52,097 nt of DNA from Nocardia nova NBRC 15556 (GCF_001613005.1 NZ_BDBN01000075.1:1-52097), one strand, 5' to 3'; positions 42,374-51,381 are shown, numbered from the stretch's first letter. The notes: generated by a model from the sequence alone, not told the origin. Translations and numbers: made by a program.

Positions 42374-42913
42374 TCACTCGGTCTCCGAGTCGATCTCGCG
42401 CACCCCTTTCCGATGCCGCTGCGCGAGGTCGGCGTAGTACCCGGGGTTGATCCTGACCCAGTTCTCGGCCTGGGTGCCGGCGAGGGGACGTTTGACCTCG
42501 GCCGGCGCTCCCGCCGCCAGGACTCCCTCGGGGATTTCGGTTCCGGGCTGGACCAGCGAGTGCGCGGCGATCATCGAACCGGCGCCGATCGTGGCCATAT
42601 CGAGCACCGTGCTGCCGTTGCCGACGATCGCCTCGGCTCCGACGCTCGCGCCGTGCAGGACCACGCTGTGCGCGATCGTGGCGCCGGGCCCCACCTCCAC
42701 GGGCACGTCGGGCGGGGTGTGAATCACGGTGTTGTCCTGCACATTCGCCCGCTCGCGGACGATGATCGGCGCGAGGTCGGCGCGCAGCACGGCGCCGTAC
42801 CAGACCGAAGCGTTCGCCTCCACGCGCACATCGCCGATCAGGGTGGCGGTCGGCGCGATGAACGCGGTCGGATCCACCTGGGGGCGTTTACCTTCGAATT
42901 CGTAGCAGGGCAT
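42374..42913 (-). CDS. Gamma-carbonic anhydrase family protein
   Basis: A 179-residue left-handed beta-helix built from hexapeptide repeats, forming a trimer with metal sites between subunits. The expected metal ligands are H65 (VIHTPP), H82 and H87 (TIAHSVVLHGAS). It may interconvert CO2 and bicarbonate, although many bacterial homologues act only as assembly proteins. It is convergent with the phosphoribosyltransferase gene, 15 bp apart, and 6 bp downstream of espG on the same strand. Confidence 0.9.
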   Translation of the reverse strand: MPCYEFEGKRPQVDPTAFIAPTATLIGDVRVEANASVWYGAVLRADLAPIIVRERANVQDNTVIHTPPDVPVEVGPGATIAHSVVLHGASVGAEAIVGNGSTVLDMATIGAGSMIAAHSLVQPGTEIPEGVLAAGAPAEVKRPLAGTQAENWVRINPGYYADLAQRHRKGVREIDSETE

Positions 42914-42919
42914 GCGTTC

Positions 42920-43675
42920 TCACCATTCGTTGTCGTCGGCGACCACTCGTTCCGCGGCCGCGACCATCGGGCGCAATTGCGCGGCAAAGGTTTCCGCGGT
43001 GACGCCGACGATATCGACCTCCGCGCGGGTGCGGACCGCGTAACGGCCGTCGCCGGTGACGTCGATCCAGCACAGCACGCCGAGCGGGCGCATGCTGTCG
43101 TCGGCGCGACGCGCGGAGACCACGATCTGACCGATGCCGTCGCGGGGCTGCTTGAGCAACCGCCGCATCCGCGCCGTGGTGGAGGGACCGGCGACCGGCA
43201 CGGTCACCAGATCGCGACTGTCCTCGCGCACCCGGTCCAGCGGTGCGGTGCGGCGCGGTTCGGCCCCGGCCGGGCATTCCGGCAGCAGCGAGACCACCCG
43301 GGCCGCGAGGGTGCCCGAATTCCCGACGAACAGCCGCACGTCGCCGCCGCGATCGGGCGCGCTGCCGTGGCGCTGGGCCGCGACCACGGTGATGTGACCG
43401 GCGGCCGCGCCCAGCACCCGGACGGGCCGAGCCTCCCCCGCGCCGTGTTCGCCGAACACCTCGACGCATACGGTGGGCCGGGCGAGCAGTCGCAGCGCCG
43501 CCTCCAGATCGGGGTCCACGGTGCGGTCGCACCATTCGGTCAGCTCCGGGAGCTGCGCGGCCCGTTCGGCACTGTCGCGGGCGGACAATCGCACGGCGAG
43601 CGGATACGGGATCCGGTCACCGTCGATCCGTTGCCACGCCATCGCGAATTGATCGGGCGTCAGCGTCCATTTCAC
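42920..43675 (-). CDS. ESX secretion-associated protein EspG
   Basis: A 251-residue cytoplasmic chaperone of type VII secretion that binds cognate PE-PPE dimers and keeps them soluble. It begins MKWTLTPDQFAMAW, has the LPEL segment, then the beta-rich core (FVGNSGTLAARVVSLLPECP) and the C-terminal helix (ETFAAQLRPMVAAA) typical of EspG. It lies 39 bp downstream of the PPE-like gene on the same strand, the expected chaperone-substrate pair. No EccA-E or EsxA/B genes are in the window. Confidence 0.85.
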   Translation of the reverse strand: MKWTLTPDQFAMAWQRIDGDRIPYPLAVRLSARDSAERAAQLPELTEWCDRTVDPDLEAALRLLARPTVCVEVFGEHGAGEARPVRVLGAAAGHITVVAAQRHGSAPDRGGDVRLFVGNSGTLAARVVSLLPECPAGAEPRRTAPLDRVREDSRDLVTVPVAGPSTTARMRRLLKQPRDGIGQIVVSARRADDSMRPLGVLCWIDVTGDGRYAVRTRAEVDIVGVTAETFAAQLRPMVAAAERVVADDNEW

Positions 43676-43714
43676 CGCCGCCGGACCGCCTCGGCTCCGG
43701 CCGTGACCCCGCGG

Positions 43715-45064
43715 TCAGTCATCCTCGGACCATTCGCCCAGCACGGGTGGGGTGGTCGGGTCGAGGTGCCCGACCAGTTCGCCGCCCGGCTCGGCCGGTT
43801 CGAGGAAGGTCGGCTCGTCGTCGAATTCGGAGTAGTAGTCCTCGTCCTCGTCGACACGGCGGATCGGCTTCGCCGCCACCGGGGTCGACGGTCCCTGTCG
43901 CACGGCATCGCCCGCGGCGAACGCGCCCCCGGCCAGGCCGCCCACGATGCCCGCGCCCATGCCGGACATCGAGTCGGCGCCGGGGTTGCGGTCCTGGTCG
44001 TGGTCGTCGCGCTTGGTCGAATCGGAATTCTGCGCCGTCGACGCCGGGCCGGTGGCCGCCCCGGCGGGACCCACGGCGGCCGCGGGGACCACACCGGGAG
44101 CGAGCGGTGCCCCGGCCGCGGGCTGCGCGGCAACGGACGGTTTCGACTGCGCGACACCATGATTCGTGGTCGCTACCACCGGCACCTCGGAGACCGCGGC
44201 GGCGGGAAGCGTGGTGTTCACGGGAGTCGTGATCGGTGTCGCGGGCTCTACGAGCGTCGGTGCGACCGCGGCGGGCGCCACGGCCGGGGGCCGATCGGCG
44301 GCCGGCTGGTCACCGCCGGGCCGGTCGCCGCCCGGTTCGCTCGGCCGATCCGCCGGAGCCGCTTCCGGCCCCTGCGGTCCGTCCACGGTCGGCGTCACCC
44401 GAGAGCCCGTCACCCGGCCGACCAGATCCGCACTGCCGCCACCCGGTGCGGTCGCCTCGTCACCCGGTGGCACGACAGCGGGATTCGGATACATGCCGCC
44501 GTCGGGAAACGCCGGCACGCTGTCGCCGGTGCGCAGGAAGACACCGGCATAGACCGAATCCATCACCCGCACGGCGTCCTGCCGCACGTTCTCGGCGCTC
44601 TTCTGCACGACGACGTTGGCGGCCGCCTGTTTCGGATCCAGCAGTGCCGCTTCCAGATCCGGATGTGCGGTCACCTGTTGCGATACCGAGGCGCGCAATG
44701 TCTCGGCTGCGTCGTTGGCCTGCGCGAGTCGTTGTCCGACAACTGCCATCACATCGGACAGCTGCTGGCCCAGCCGTTCGAAGGCGGTCACCGCGTCGGC
44801 GGCCAGTTGCGCGGCACCACCGCGCCAGCCGTCGGCGATGGCGCCGCGGATTTCGGTATGCGCGGACTGGACGGCATCGGCCATCCCGGCCGCCGAACTC
44901 TGCCAGGCCTGGCGGCCGGCGGTGAGGATCTCGGGATTCAATTCCTGGACCCCACACTGGATTTCGCGATGGGTGAGGTTGTCGAACACCTCGACCGTCG
45001 GGGCGTAATCCGGGTCGGCATGCCCCTGCGCCGGCGGTGTTCCGTTGCCGCTGACCCTATGCAT
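43715..45064 (-). CDS. PPE-like type VII secretion substrate
   Basis: 449 residues. The N-terminal ~180 residues are helical with W80-R-G82 in DGWRGGAA, the WxG turn of PPE and WXG100 helical hairpins. The C-terminal part is Pro/Ala-rich and ends in an acidic stretch (DEDEDYYSEFDDE) and PPVLGEWSEDD. It lacks the strict PPE dipeptide, as is usual for Nocardia and Rhodococcus versions. It overlaps the end of the upstream partner gene by 8 bp, indicating co-translation, and espG follows. It probably pairs with 45057-45491 and is exported through an ESX system. Confidence 0.78.
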   Translation of the reverse strand: MHRVSGNGTPPAQGHADPDYAPTVEVFDNLTHREIQCGVQELNPEILTAGRQAWQSSAAGMADAVQSAHTEIRGAIADGWRGGAAQLAADAVTAFERLGQQLSDVMAVVGQRLAQANDAAETLRASVSQQVTAHPDLEAALLDPKQAAANVVVQKSAENVRQDAVRVMDSVYAGVFLRTGDSVPAFPDGGMYPNPAVVPPGDEATAPGGGSADLVGRVTGSRVTPTVDGPQGPEAAPADRPSEPGGDRPGGDQPAADRPPAVAPAAVAPTLVEPATPITTPVNTTLPAAAVSEVPVVATTNHGVAQSKPSVAAQPAAGAPLAPGVVPAAAVGPAGAATGPASTAQNSDSTKRDDHDQDRNPGADSMSGMGAGIVGGLAGGAFAAGDAVRQGPSTPVAAKPIRRVDEDEDYYSEFDDEPTFLEPAEPGGELVGHLDPTTPPVLGEWSEDD

Positions 45065-45491
45065 GTCCGACCCCCACCGGCTGCGACGGCTGTACCACGA
45101 CCGCGGGTGGTGCGGTCTTCCCGATCGCCGCGGCGGCATCGGCATCGTGCTGGGCATAGGCGGCCGCGGCGGCACGCAGCGTCTGCGCCAATTGCCGTGC
45201 GGCATCGGCATATTCGCGTAACCGATCGACCGCGTCGGCGGCCTTGCTCTCGAAACCGCGGCGCAGCGACTGCCCCGACTCGAAGCCGCCGAATCCGGGC
45301 AGCGACGCGGCCGCGCCGAGGATGCGGATCTGCTGCTCGACCTGCTCGGCCAGTGACTCGTATCGACGCGCGCAGCGTTCGTGGGTGCCGTCGCCCACCA
45401 GTACGCCGTCGATCCACAGCTCTCCGTCGTCGACCGCCTGGGCCAGCGCACCGACATCGTTGCGCAGATCCCCGGCCTCTTGTGACTGCAT
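45057..45491 (-). CDS. WXG/PE-like partner protein with YxxxD export motif
   Basis: 144 residues, mainly helical. Near the C-terminal end of the last helix is Y112-A-Q-H-D116, which fits the type VII secretion signal YxxxD/E. The C-terminal 25 residues are Ala/Pro-rich. It plays the PE-like role next to the PPE-like gene; the family cannot be named with certainty. AAAGGGGGA precedes the ATG. It is first of three co-oriented genes ending in espG. Confidence 0.72.
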   Translation of the reverse strand: MQSQEAGDLRNDVGALAQAVDDGELWIDGVLVGDGTHERCARRYESLAEQVEQQIRILGAAASLPGFGGFESGQSLRRGFESKAADAVDRLREYADAARQLAQTLRAAAAAYAQHDADAAAAIGKTAPPAVVVQPSQPVGVGHA

Positions 45492-45506
45492 CGCGGTCCC
45501 CCTTTC

Positions 45507-46151
45507 TCAACCCACTTCCGCGGCGCGGTAACGACGGTCCGCGACCTCGCGAATCCACTCCGCGATATCGGCGGTGACTGCCGCGTGCACCGGCTCGTGC
45601 AGCAAATCGTGCCCGGCATCGGTGTACTCGTGCAACCCCACCGACCGGTGCCGGGCCGACCATTCGCGCGCGGAGTCGATCGGTGCGCGACGGTCGTCCA
45701 CACCGTGCAGCGCCAGGATCGGTAGTCCGGGTGGCAGGGCGGCGGGCGATTCGGCGGCCCGTTTCGGGGTGCCGGTCAGCACCATGCCCGCGCACCCGGC
45801 CATCTCCGGCAGCGACATCGACGCGAGACAGGTCGCCGCGCCCAGCGAGTGGCCCGCCAGGAACAGCGGCGGATCGGGCTGCTCGGCGCGCATCGCCCGC
45901 ACCAGCGCGGCGGTGTCGGCCGCCAGTTCGGGGAGCGTTCCCGGCGCCGCCGGGTCGCCTTCGCTCAGCCCCTGACCCGCGGTGTCCAGACACCAGAGCT
46001 CGATCTCGCGCGCACCCAGGGCACGACCGAACCGATGGTAATGCCCGCTGTGCTGGCCGGTTCCGGGCAGGAACGCCACCACCGCCACCGGCCGCTCCAC
46101 CGGCCACCGCCGATAGTGCAGTCGACCGCGGGCACCCTGGAAGTACGGCAT
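45507..46151 (-). CDS. Alpha/beta hydrolase (monoacylglycerol-lipase-like)
   Basis: A 214-residue serine hydrolase. The oxyanion region is FLPGTGQHSGHYHRFG; the nucleophile elbow is GHSLGA with Ser102; the acid is Asp152 or Asp153 (HGVDDRRAP) and the His is 181 (DAGHDLLHEP). Layout and lid-free length fit small lysophospholipase/monoacylglycerol lipase types. ATG 46151 is preferred; GTG 46154 is also possible. It lies 15 bp upstream of the ESX-like genes on the same strand and may be in their transcript. The substrate is unknown. Confidence 0.88.
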   Translation of the reverse strand: MPYFQGARGRLHYRRWPVERPVAVVAFLPGTGQHSGHYHRFGRALGAREIELWCLDTAGQGLSEGDPAAPGTLPELAADTAALVRAMRAEQPDPPLFLAGHSLGAATCLASMSLPEMAGCAGMVLTGTPKRAAESPAALPPGLPILALHGVDDRRAPIDSAREWSARHRSVGLHEYTDAGHDLLHEPVHAAVTADIAEWIREVADRRYRAAEVG

Positions 46152-46331
46152 CACCCCATTGTCACGGGCGGGTCGCCGGTGAGCGGGCCCGGCCCGGCGA
46201 AGTGAGACCGATATCCGACACGCCCCCCTCACGCCACGCCGTACGACCTCGAAAGATTACGCTGTTGCGCGACTCGGCACGCGAGCGGTGCGTCGGCCGC
46301 GTGCGGGTGTCCGGACTCAGGAGGGCCGCGA

Positions 46332-49300
46332 TTGATTCTGTTCGGTGATCGTGTCGTGTGCAGCACCGATGACCTGGTGAGGGCAGCGCGCTGCGAATTC
46401 GCGCTGCTGCGCGCGCTCGATACCGAACTGGGCCTTGTCGTTTCGCCGAATCCGACCGATCCGGTGAGCTTTCCGCTGGGTTCGGACACACTGTCGGACG
46501 ACGTGTTCGACGATGTGTACGCGGCTCTCGGCGCGGCCGTGATCGGCATCGATTCGCCGGCCGCCACGGCCACGGAATTGCGCCGCGCACACGAGCAGAC
46601 CGTCGCCGCACTCGGCACCGACGCGCCGGCGATATTCGGGGCCACCTTCTTCGACGGATCCTTCGCGGCCGGATGCGCCGTCCTCGTCCGCCGCGACGAC
46701 CTCACGCCGGTTCGGCCCCGGCGATCGGCGGCCGCGGCACTGCCCGACGTCGGCGCGACCGGCGAATCCGCGACAGCGGCCGCCGACGCCCCGGACCGCG
46801 ACGCCGCGCCTACTCCGCATTCCTCCTTCATCCTGTACGTCCGTTCGATGTCGTCCGATGTCGCGGCGCTCATGGAGGCCGCGGCGTGTGCGCGCATGGT
46901 GCGCGCCAACGGATTCGACGTCGATCCGTGGGTCCGGATCCGGGATGCCGCGGGCGCGGAACGGATCTACGAGCTCGGTCCGGCCGAAACCGTGTACGCG
47001 GCGCGACGGATTCGGCTCGCCACGATCCTCGCCGCCAAACAGGACGAACTGCTGCCCGTGCAGTGGGGAGACCGCCGCTACCTCGCCTGCGGGCAATGCG
47101 CGAGCTGCACCGCCGAACTGGTGGCCGGGCGTGATCTGCTGCTGGTGGCCGGGATGCGACCGACGGTGCGTGCGCAGCTGCGCGATGCCGGCATCACCAC
47201 GGTCGATCGCCTCGCCGCCGCGGATTCGTCGGTGACCGGCGTTGCGGTACAGACGTTTTCGACGCTGCGGCGGCAGGCCGAGCTGCAGTTGCGCCGCGAG
47301 CGTTCCGGGCGCCCGGCCTATGCGGTCACCGATGCGGCCGCGTTCGGCGAGCTGGCCCGGCCCGACACCGGCGACGTCTTCGTCTCGGTCGCCGGATCGG
47401 CCGTCGGCGTCGGAGTCGCCGCGCGCGGTGCGGACGGTGGCGAGGGCGTGTTCCTGTTCCACGCCTTCACCACGCACGATCCGGTGGCGCTGCTGGAATT
47501 TCTGGCCGACCGCCAGCAGCACCATCCCGACCTGCGGATCTACCACTTCTGTTCGCCGATCCGGACGCTGCTTGCCGACCTGTGCGCACGCTGCGGCGCC
47601 GACGAGGAGACCGCCGACGAGCTGCTCGGCGCGCTGCTGGACCTGTATCCGATCGTGCGTTCCGCGCTGCTGATCGGCGCCCGGTCCTATGATCTGCCGG
47701 AAGTACTCGGCCTGCTCGACCCCGAGGCGGAACCGGTTCGCGCCGATCTCGAATCCTCCTGTGCGGCAACGCTGCGGCTGCGCGAGCGACTGTGCGAACT
47801 CGCCGCCGAGCACGACATCCAGCCCTGCCCGGTCCCCCGCCGCACCCTCGCCGAACAACCGGCCGCGGTGGAGGCGGCGCTGCGCGAATTCGCCTTCGAC
47901 TACGACGACACTCGCAGTGCCGGACAGCAAGCCGCCGCGATGATGGCCGCGGTCCTGGGTTATCACCGGCGCGAGCGTCAGCCGCTGCACTGGGCGCACG
48001 AGGACCGCCTGCATCGGCCGATCGGTGAATGGGCCGATACCCCGGGGGTTCTCGTCGCGGACTGGGCCAGCGTCGACACGAAATGGCAGCACACCGACGA
48101 CCGGCCGATGCGGCGCTACCTGAAGCTGACCGGCAGGCTCGGCACCGGACGTCCGCCGCCTCCGGGCACCGCGGTACGCACGCTCTACGATTCGCCCGTC
48201 CCCGACCTGCCGGCCACCCCCGGCCGGCGCGCCACCGCGGCGGCGACGGTCCTCGGCTTCGCCCTCGACGACAACTTCGACGATGTGGTGCGGGTGGAGG
48301 AGCTGCTACCGCCGGGATGCGCACCCTACGACGAACTGCCGGTCGCCATCGTGCCCGATCCGCCGGGCCGCGACGACAATCTGGAACAGGCGCTGAACGC
48401 CGTGGCGCACGATCTGCTGGTCAGCCTGCCGGACGTCCCGCTGACGGCGGCCTTCGATGTGCTGTGCCGGCGGCGGCCCCGGCTGCACGGCGCGACCGCG
48501 CTGCCGCAGGTCTTCGGCGACTACGCGGCCGCGATCACCGCGGCGGTGCTCGATCTCGACCACTCGTATCTCGCGGTGCAGGGGCCCTCGGGCACCGGCA
48601 AACTCGACACCGCGGCGCGGGTGATCGAGCGGCTGGTGACCCGCTACAAGTGGCGCGTCGGGGTGGTGGCGCAAACACATTCGGCCGCCGAGGTGCTGCT
48701 CGACGCCGTGGTCCGCGTGGGCGTACTGCCCGAACTGGTCGCCAAATCGGATGTGCACACCGTGGCTCCGGAATGGCTGGGAATCGCCGCCGACCGCTAT
48801 CCGCGCTTCCTCGACAACGCGGTGAACGGTTGTGTGATCGGCGGACTGACCGGCGATTTCACCGATCCCGACCAGGTGGCGCCGCAGAGTCTGGACCTCC
48901 TGGTGATCGCCGACGCCGGGTACTTCCCGCTGGCGCAGGCGATCGCGGTCGGCGCGTCGGCGCGCAATCTGCTGCTGATCGGCGATCCCGCTCCGCTGCC
49001 GGGTACCGGCCTGCATCCCGAGCGCGTCCACGAATCGGCCCTGGGTCGCATCGTCGGCGACAACCCCACGGTGCCCACGGCTTTCGGCTATTTCCTGGAG
49101 CGCACCTGGCGGATGCATCCCCAGGTGTGCGGGCCGGTGTCGTCGCTGCGCTACGGCCGCCGGCTGCGCTCCAACGAGACGGTCACCCTCGCCCGCGAAC
49201 TCGAGGGCGTCGCGCCGGGTGTGCGAGCGGTGCCGGTCGAACATCACGGCAACAGCACCGAATCCGCGGAGGAGGCCCGCGAGATCGTCCGTCAGGTCCG

Positions 49301-49694
49301 GTCCCTGCTTGGCCGCACCTGGCGCCAGGGCGTACTCACGCGGCGGCTGCATCCGCACGACATTCTGGTGGTCACGCCCTATCACGCGCAGGTGGCACGC
49401 ATTCGAATGCTGTTGTCGCGGGCCCGGATCGAGGACGTGGTGGTCGGCACCGCCGATCGCTTCCGCGGCCGGGAGGCGGCGGTCGTGCTGATCTCGATGA
49501 CAACCTCGGCCCCCGCCGACGCACCACACGGAATGGACGATCTGCTCTCGCGGCATTGGCTGACCACCGCTGTCTCCCGGGCGATGTGGTCGGCGATCGT
49601 CGTGGCGTCGCCGCTGCTCACCGACTATCTGCCCGAAACCCCCGAACAGCTGCCCGATCTGGCCGCCTACCTCGAACTGACCGGGCGCGGCTAG
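46332..49694 (+). CDS. TM0106-type RecB-like nuclease/helicase homologue with degenerate active sites
   Basis: 1,120 residues. The TTG start is fixed by AGGAGG 7 nt upstream. The architecture follows the TM0106 family: RecB-like nuclease, Cys motif CGQCASC, the VAGMR helix-hairpin region, a DEDD-like nuclease fold, then SF1 helicase. Key residues differ from the consensus I recall: GFADF is replaced by GCAVL with Ala116; the D-x-K strand by LYVRSM (168-173); DLFFDFEGDP by DVFVSVAGSA (348-357); Walker A GKT/S by GK757-L758; VIDEAG by VIADAG (858-863); GDPQQLPQ by GDPAPLPG. TWRMHP and AVSRA remain. No frame breaks occur. It is most likely an inactive scaffold or regulator. It is convergent with the PLP gene at a shared CTAG. 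Confidence 0.85.
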   Translation: MILFGDRVVCSTDDLVRAARCEFALLRALDTELGLVVSPNPTDPVSFPLGSDTLSDDVFDDVYAALGAAVIGIDSPAATATELRRAHEQTVAALGTDAPAIFGATFFDGSFAAGCAVLVRRDDLTPVRPRRSAAAALPDVGATGESATAAADAPDRDAAPTPHSSFILYVRSMSSDVAALMEAAACARMVRANGFDVDPWVRIRDAAGAERIYELGPAETVYAARRIRLATILAAKQDELLPVQWGDRRYLACGQCASCTAELVAGRDLLLVAGMRPTVRAQLRDAGITTVDRLAAADSSVTGVAVQTFSTLRRQAELQLRRERSGRPAYAVTDAAAFGELARPDTGDVFVSVAGSAVGVGVAARGADGGEGVFLFHAFTTHDPVALLEFLADRQQHHPDLRIYHFCSPIRTLLADLCARCGADEETADELLGALLDLYPIVRSALLIGARSYDLPEVLGLLDPEAEPVRADLESSCAATLRLRERLCELAAEHDIQPCPVPRRTLAEQPAAVEAALREFAFDYDDTRSAGQQAAAMMAAVLGYHRRERQPLHWAHEDRLHRPIGEWADTPGVLVADWASVDTKWQHTDDRPMRRYLKLTGRLGTGRPPPPGTAVRTLYDSPVPDLPATPGRRATAAATVLGFALDDNFDDVVRVEELLPPGCAPYDELPVAIVPDPPGRDDNLEQALNAVAHDLLVSLPDVPLTAAFDVLCRRRPRLHGATALPQVFGDYAAAITAAVLDLDHSYLAVQGPSGTGKLDTAARVIERLVTRYKWRVGVVAQTHSAAEVLLDAVVRVGVLPELVAKSDVHTVAPEWLGIAADRYPRFLDNAVNGCVIGGLTGDFTDPDQVAPQSLDLLVIADAGYFPLAQAIAVGASARNLLLIGDPAPLPGTGLHPERVHESALGRIVGDNPTVPTAFGYFLERTWRMHPQVCGPVSSLRYGRRLRSNETVTLARELEGVAPGVRAVPVEHHGNSTESAEEAREIVRQVRSLLGRTWRQGVLTRRLHPHDILVVTPYHAQVARIRMLLSRARIEDVVVGTADRFRGREAAVVLISMTTSAPADAPHGMDDLLSRHWLTTAVSRAMWSAIVVASPLLTDYLPETPEQLPDLAAYLELTGRG

Positions 49695-50872
49695 CCGAAG
49701 TTGCGGCCCTCGCCCCGATACGTCGGCACCGTGGTGCGCCGGTCGTCGGCATCTACGATGTGGATGGCGTCGAAGCGTTCGCAGAGCTCACCGGCCTTGG
49801 CGTGGCGCATCCACACTCGATCCCCGACGGCCAGGTCCGCTGCGCCCGTGAACGGCGTCTGCACCTCGCCCGCACCCTCGGTGCCGATCAACCGTAACCC
49901 CTTGGGCCACACCGGCTTCGGCACTCGTGAGGCACCGGCCGGACCGGAGGCGATATAGCCGCCGGCGAAGACGGTGGCGATCTCGGCAGCCGGGCGGCGC
50001 AGCACCGGCAGCGCGAAATACAGCGCGGGACGAGGCGTGAACGCGCGATATCCGTCGAACAGCGTAGGCACATAGAGACCGGATCCGGCCGTCACCTCGG
50101 TGACCTCGGGTGCCGCCACACTCACCTCGATGGACCCGCTGCCGCCGCTGTTGACGATCTCGAGCTCACCGGCCACCGAACGCACGGCGTCGAGCACATG
50201 CGTACGGCGAGTGCCGATTTCGGCCGCGGAGAGCCGTTTGACCAGCCGCACCGCGGGATTGGTGTCGGGCAGGCCGGCGATCTGGGCCTCGTAGGTCATC
50301 ACACCCACCACCCGGAAGCCGCGCTCGCGAGCGACCCGGGCCAGCCGCTCGGCCTGCTCCGGAGTCCGGATCGGCGATCGGCGCACTCCCAGGTGCAGCG
50401 GGCCGATCCGCAACGAGGCGTCGACGTCCAGGCACACCCGCGGGCTGATTCCGGCGCCACCGACCGCGGCGCGGATCAGATCCAGCTGGGCGACGTCGTC
50501 GATCATCAGCGTGATCGAGTCGAGCAGGGTGGCGTCGGCGGCCAATTCGGCCAGCGCGGCGCGATCGACGCTCGGATAGCCGAGCAGAATGTCGCGTGCC
50601 CCGTGTCCGGCCAGCCACAGTGCCTCACGCAACGAATAGGACATGATGCCGGCGAATCCGCCGTGGCCGGTGAGCTGCGATCCGAGCACTTCCTCGAGGA
50701 CCGCGCGGCAGCGCACCGATTTGCTGGCCACCCGGATCGGCACGCCGCGGGCCCGGCGCACCAAATCTGCGGCGTTGGCGCGCAGGGCGCTCAGGTCCAG
50801 CGCGGCCAGGGGCGGATCGAGGTCCGCGGTGGCGGCGTGCAGGTCGGCGATGGGCGACGCGTCTGTCACCAC
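49691..50872 (-). CDS. Alanine racemase / D-threonine aldolase-fold PLP enzyme
   Basis: About 393 residues of fold-type III PLP enzyme. The cofactor lysine is K51 in RVASKSVRC; the TIM barrel shows GILLGYPSVD-like and LDVDASLRIGPLHLGVRRSP segments and VNSGGSGS for phosphate binding. The C-terminal beta domain has the metal-site motif MRHAKAGELCERF (His and Cys), which marks metal-assisted D-threonine aldolase/D-amino-acid dehydratase relatives and not classical alanine racemase. The start is uncertain: TTG 50881, GTG 50872 and GTG 50869 are in frame, with no clear ribosome-binding site. It is convergent with the helicase-like gene. Confidence 0.85.
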   Translation of the reverse strand: MVTDASPIADLHAATADLDPPLAALDLSALRANAADLVRRARGVPIRVASKSVRCRAVLEEVLGSQLTGHGGFAGIMSYSLREALWLAGHGARDILLGYPSVDRAALAELAADATLLDSITLMIDDVAQLDLIRAAVGGAGISPRVCLDVDASLRIGPLHLGVRRSPIRTPEQAERLARVARERGFRVVGVMTYEAQIAGLPDTNPAVRLVKRLSAAEIGTRRTHVLDAVRSVAGELEIVNSGGSGSIEVSVAAPEVTEVTAGSGLYVPTLFDGYRAFTPRPALYFALPVLRRPAAEIATVFAGGYIASGPAGASRVPKPVWPKGLRLIGTEGAGEVQTPFTGAADLAVGDRVWMRHAKAGELCERFDAIHIVDADDRRTTVPTYRGEGRNFG

Positions 50873-50922
50873 ATCAGCCAATCACGAAACTGGTCAAACG
50901 TCCAGGAGAACCCCGCGCGTCG

Positions 50923-51381
50923 TTACCGATCGACCGCCTTGGTGATCAGCGTGGCGACCAGATCGTCCAGCACCACGAGCGTGGTCTCGTCGTCACCGTC
51001 GGCGAGCCAGCGCAGCACGGCGCCCTGGATCACGGCCAGCACATACGCCGATATCGCCGCCACCGGCTCGATCCACTGGGTATCGGAACGCTCGGCACAC
51101 GCGTACAGCGCCGCACCGACCTCGGCGTCCAGGTCGCGCAGCCACTCCGTCGCCGAGAGACCGGGGCAGTCGGCCTCGCCCTCCCAGCGGCGGCGTAAGG
51201 AACTGATCGTGAGATCCAGCGTGTGCACCTGCCGTTGCGGGGTGGCCCGGATGGCCGACCACATCGCACTCACGCCGGCATGCAGAACCACCCGCAACGC
51301 GCGCGTGCCCGTGCAGTCGCAGGCGGCCGACGCGGCGTCGATGGCCTCCTGCACGATCGGCCGCGGCCGGACCCGAATCAT
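50923..51381 (-). CDS. TetR-like C-terminal-domain protein lacking the DNA-binding domain
   Basis: About 152 residues. The whole protein resembles only the ligand-binding half of TetR regulators (QRQVHTLDLTISSLRRRW, then a Trp-containing helix and AYVLAVIQGAVLRWLADGDD near the C-terminus). The N-terminal helix-turn-helix is missing: I translated the 160 bp upstream in the three frames and found no HTH, so this does not look like a recent frameshift. GGAGAG abuts ATG 51381; a TTG at 51453 is a weaker alternative. It may be a ligand-binding or dimerisation partner, or a decayed regulator. Confidence 0.65.
   Translation of the reverse strand: MIRVRPRPIVQEAIDAASAACDCTGTRALRVVLHAGVSAMWSAIRATPQRQVHTLDLTISSLRRRWEGEADCPGLSATEWLRDLDAEVGAALYACAERSDTQWIEPVAAISAYVLAVIQGAVLRWLADGDDETTLVVLDDLVATLITKAVDR

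Noticed and set aside
46317..48092. Long minus-strand frame opposite the helicase-like gene, and other long antisense frames
   Set aside because: They have the Arg/Gly/His-rich composition of shadow frames in 70%-GC DNA and no recognisable domains.
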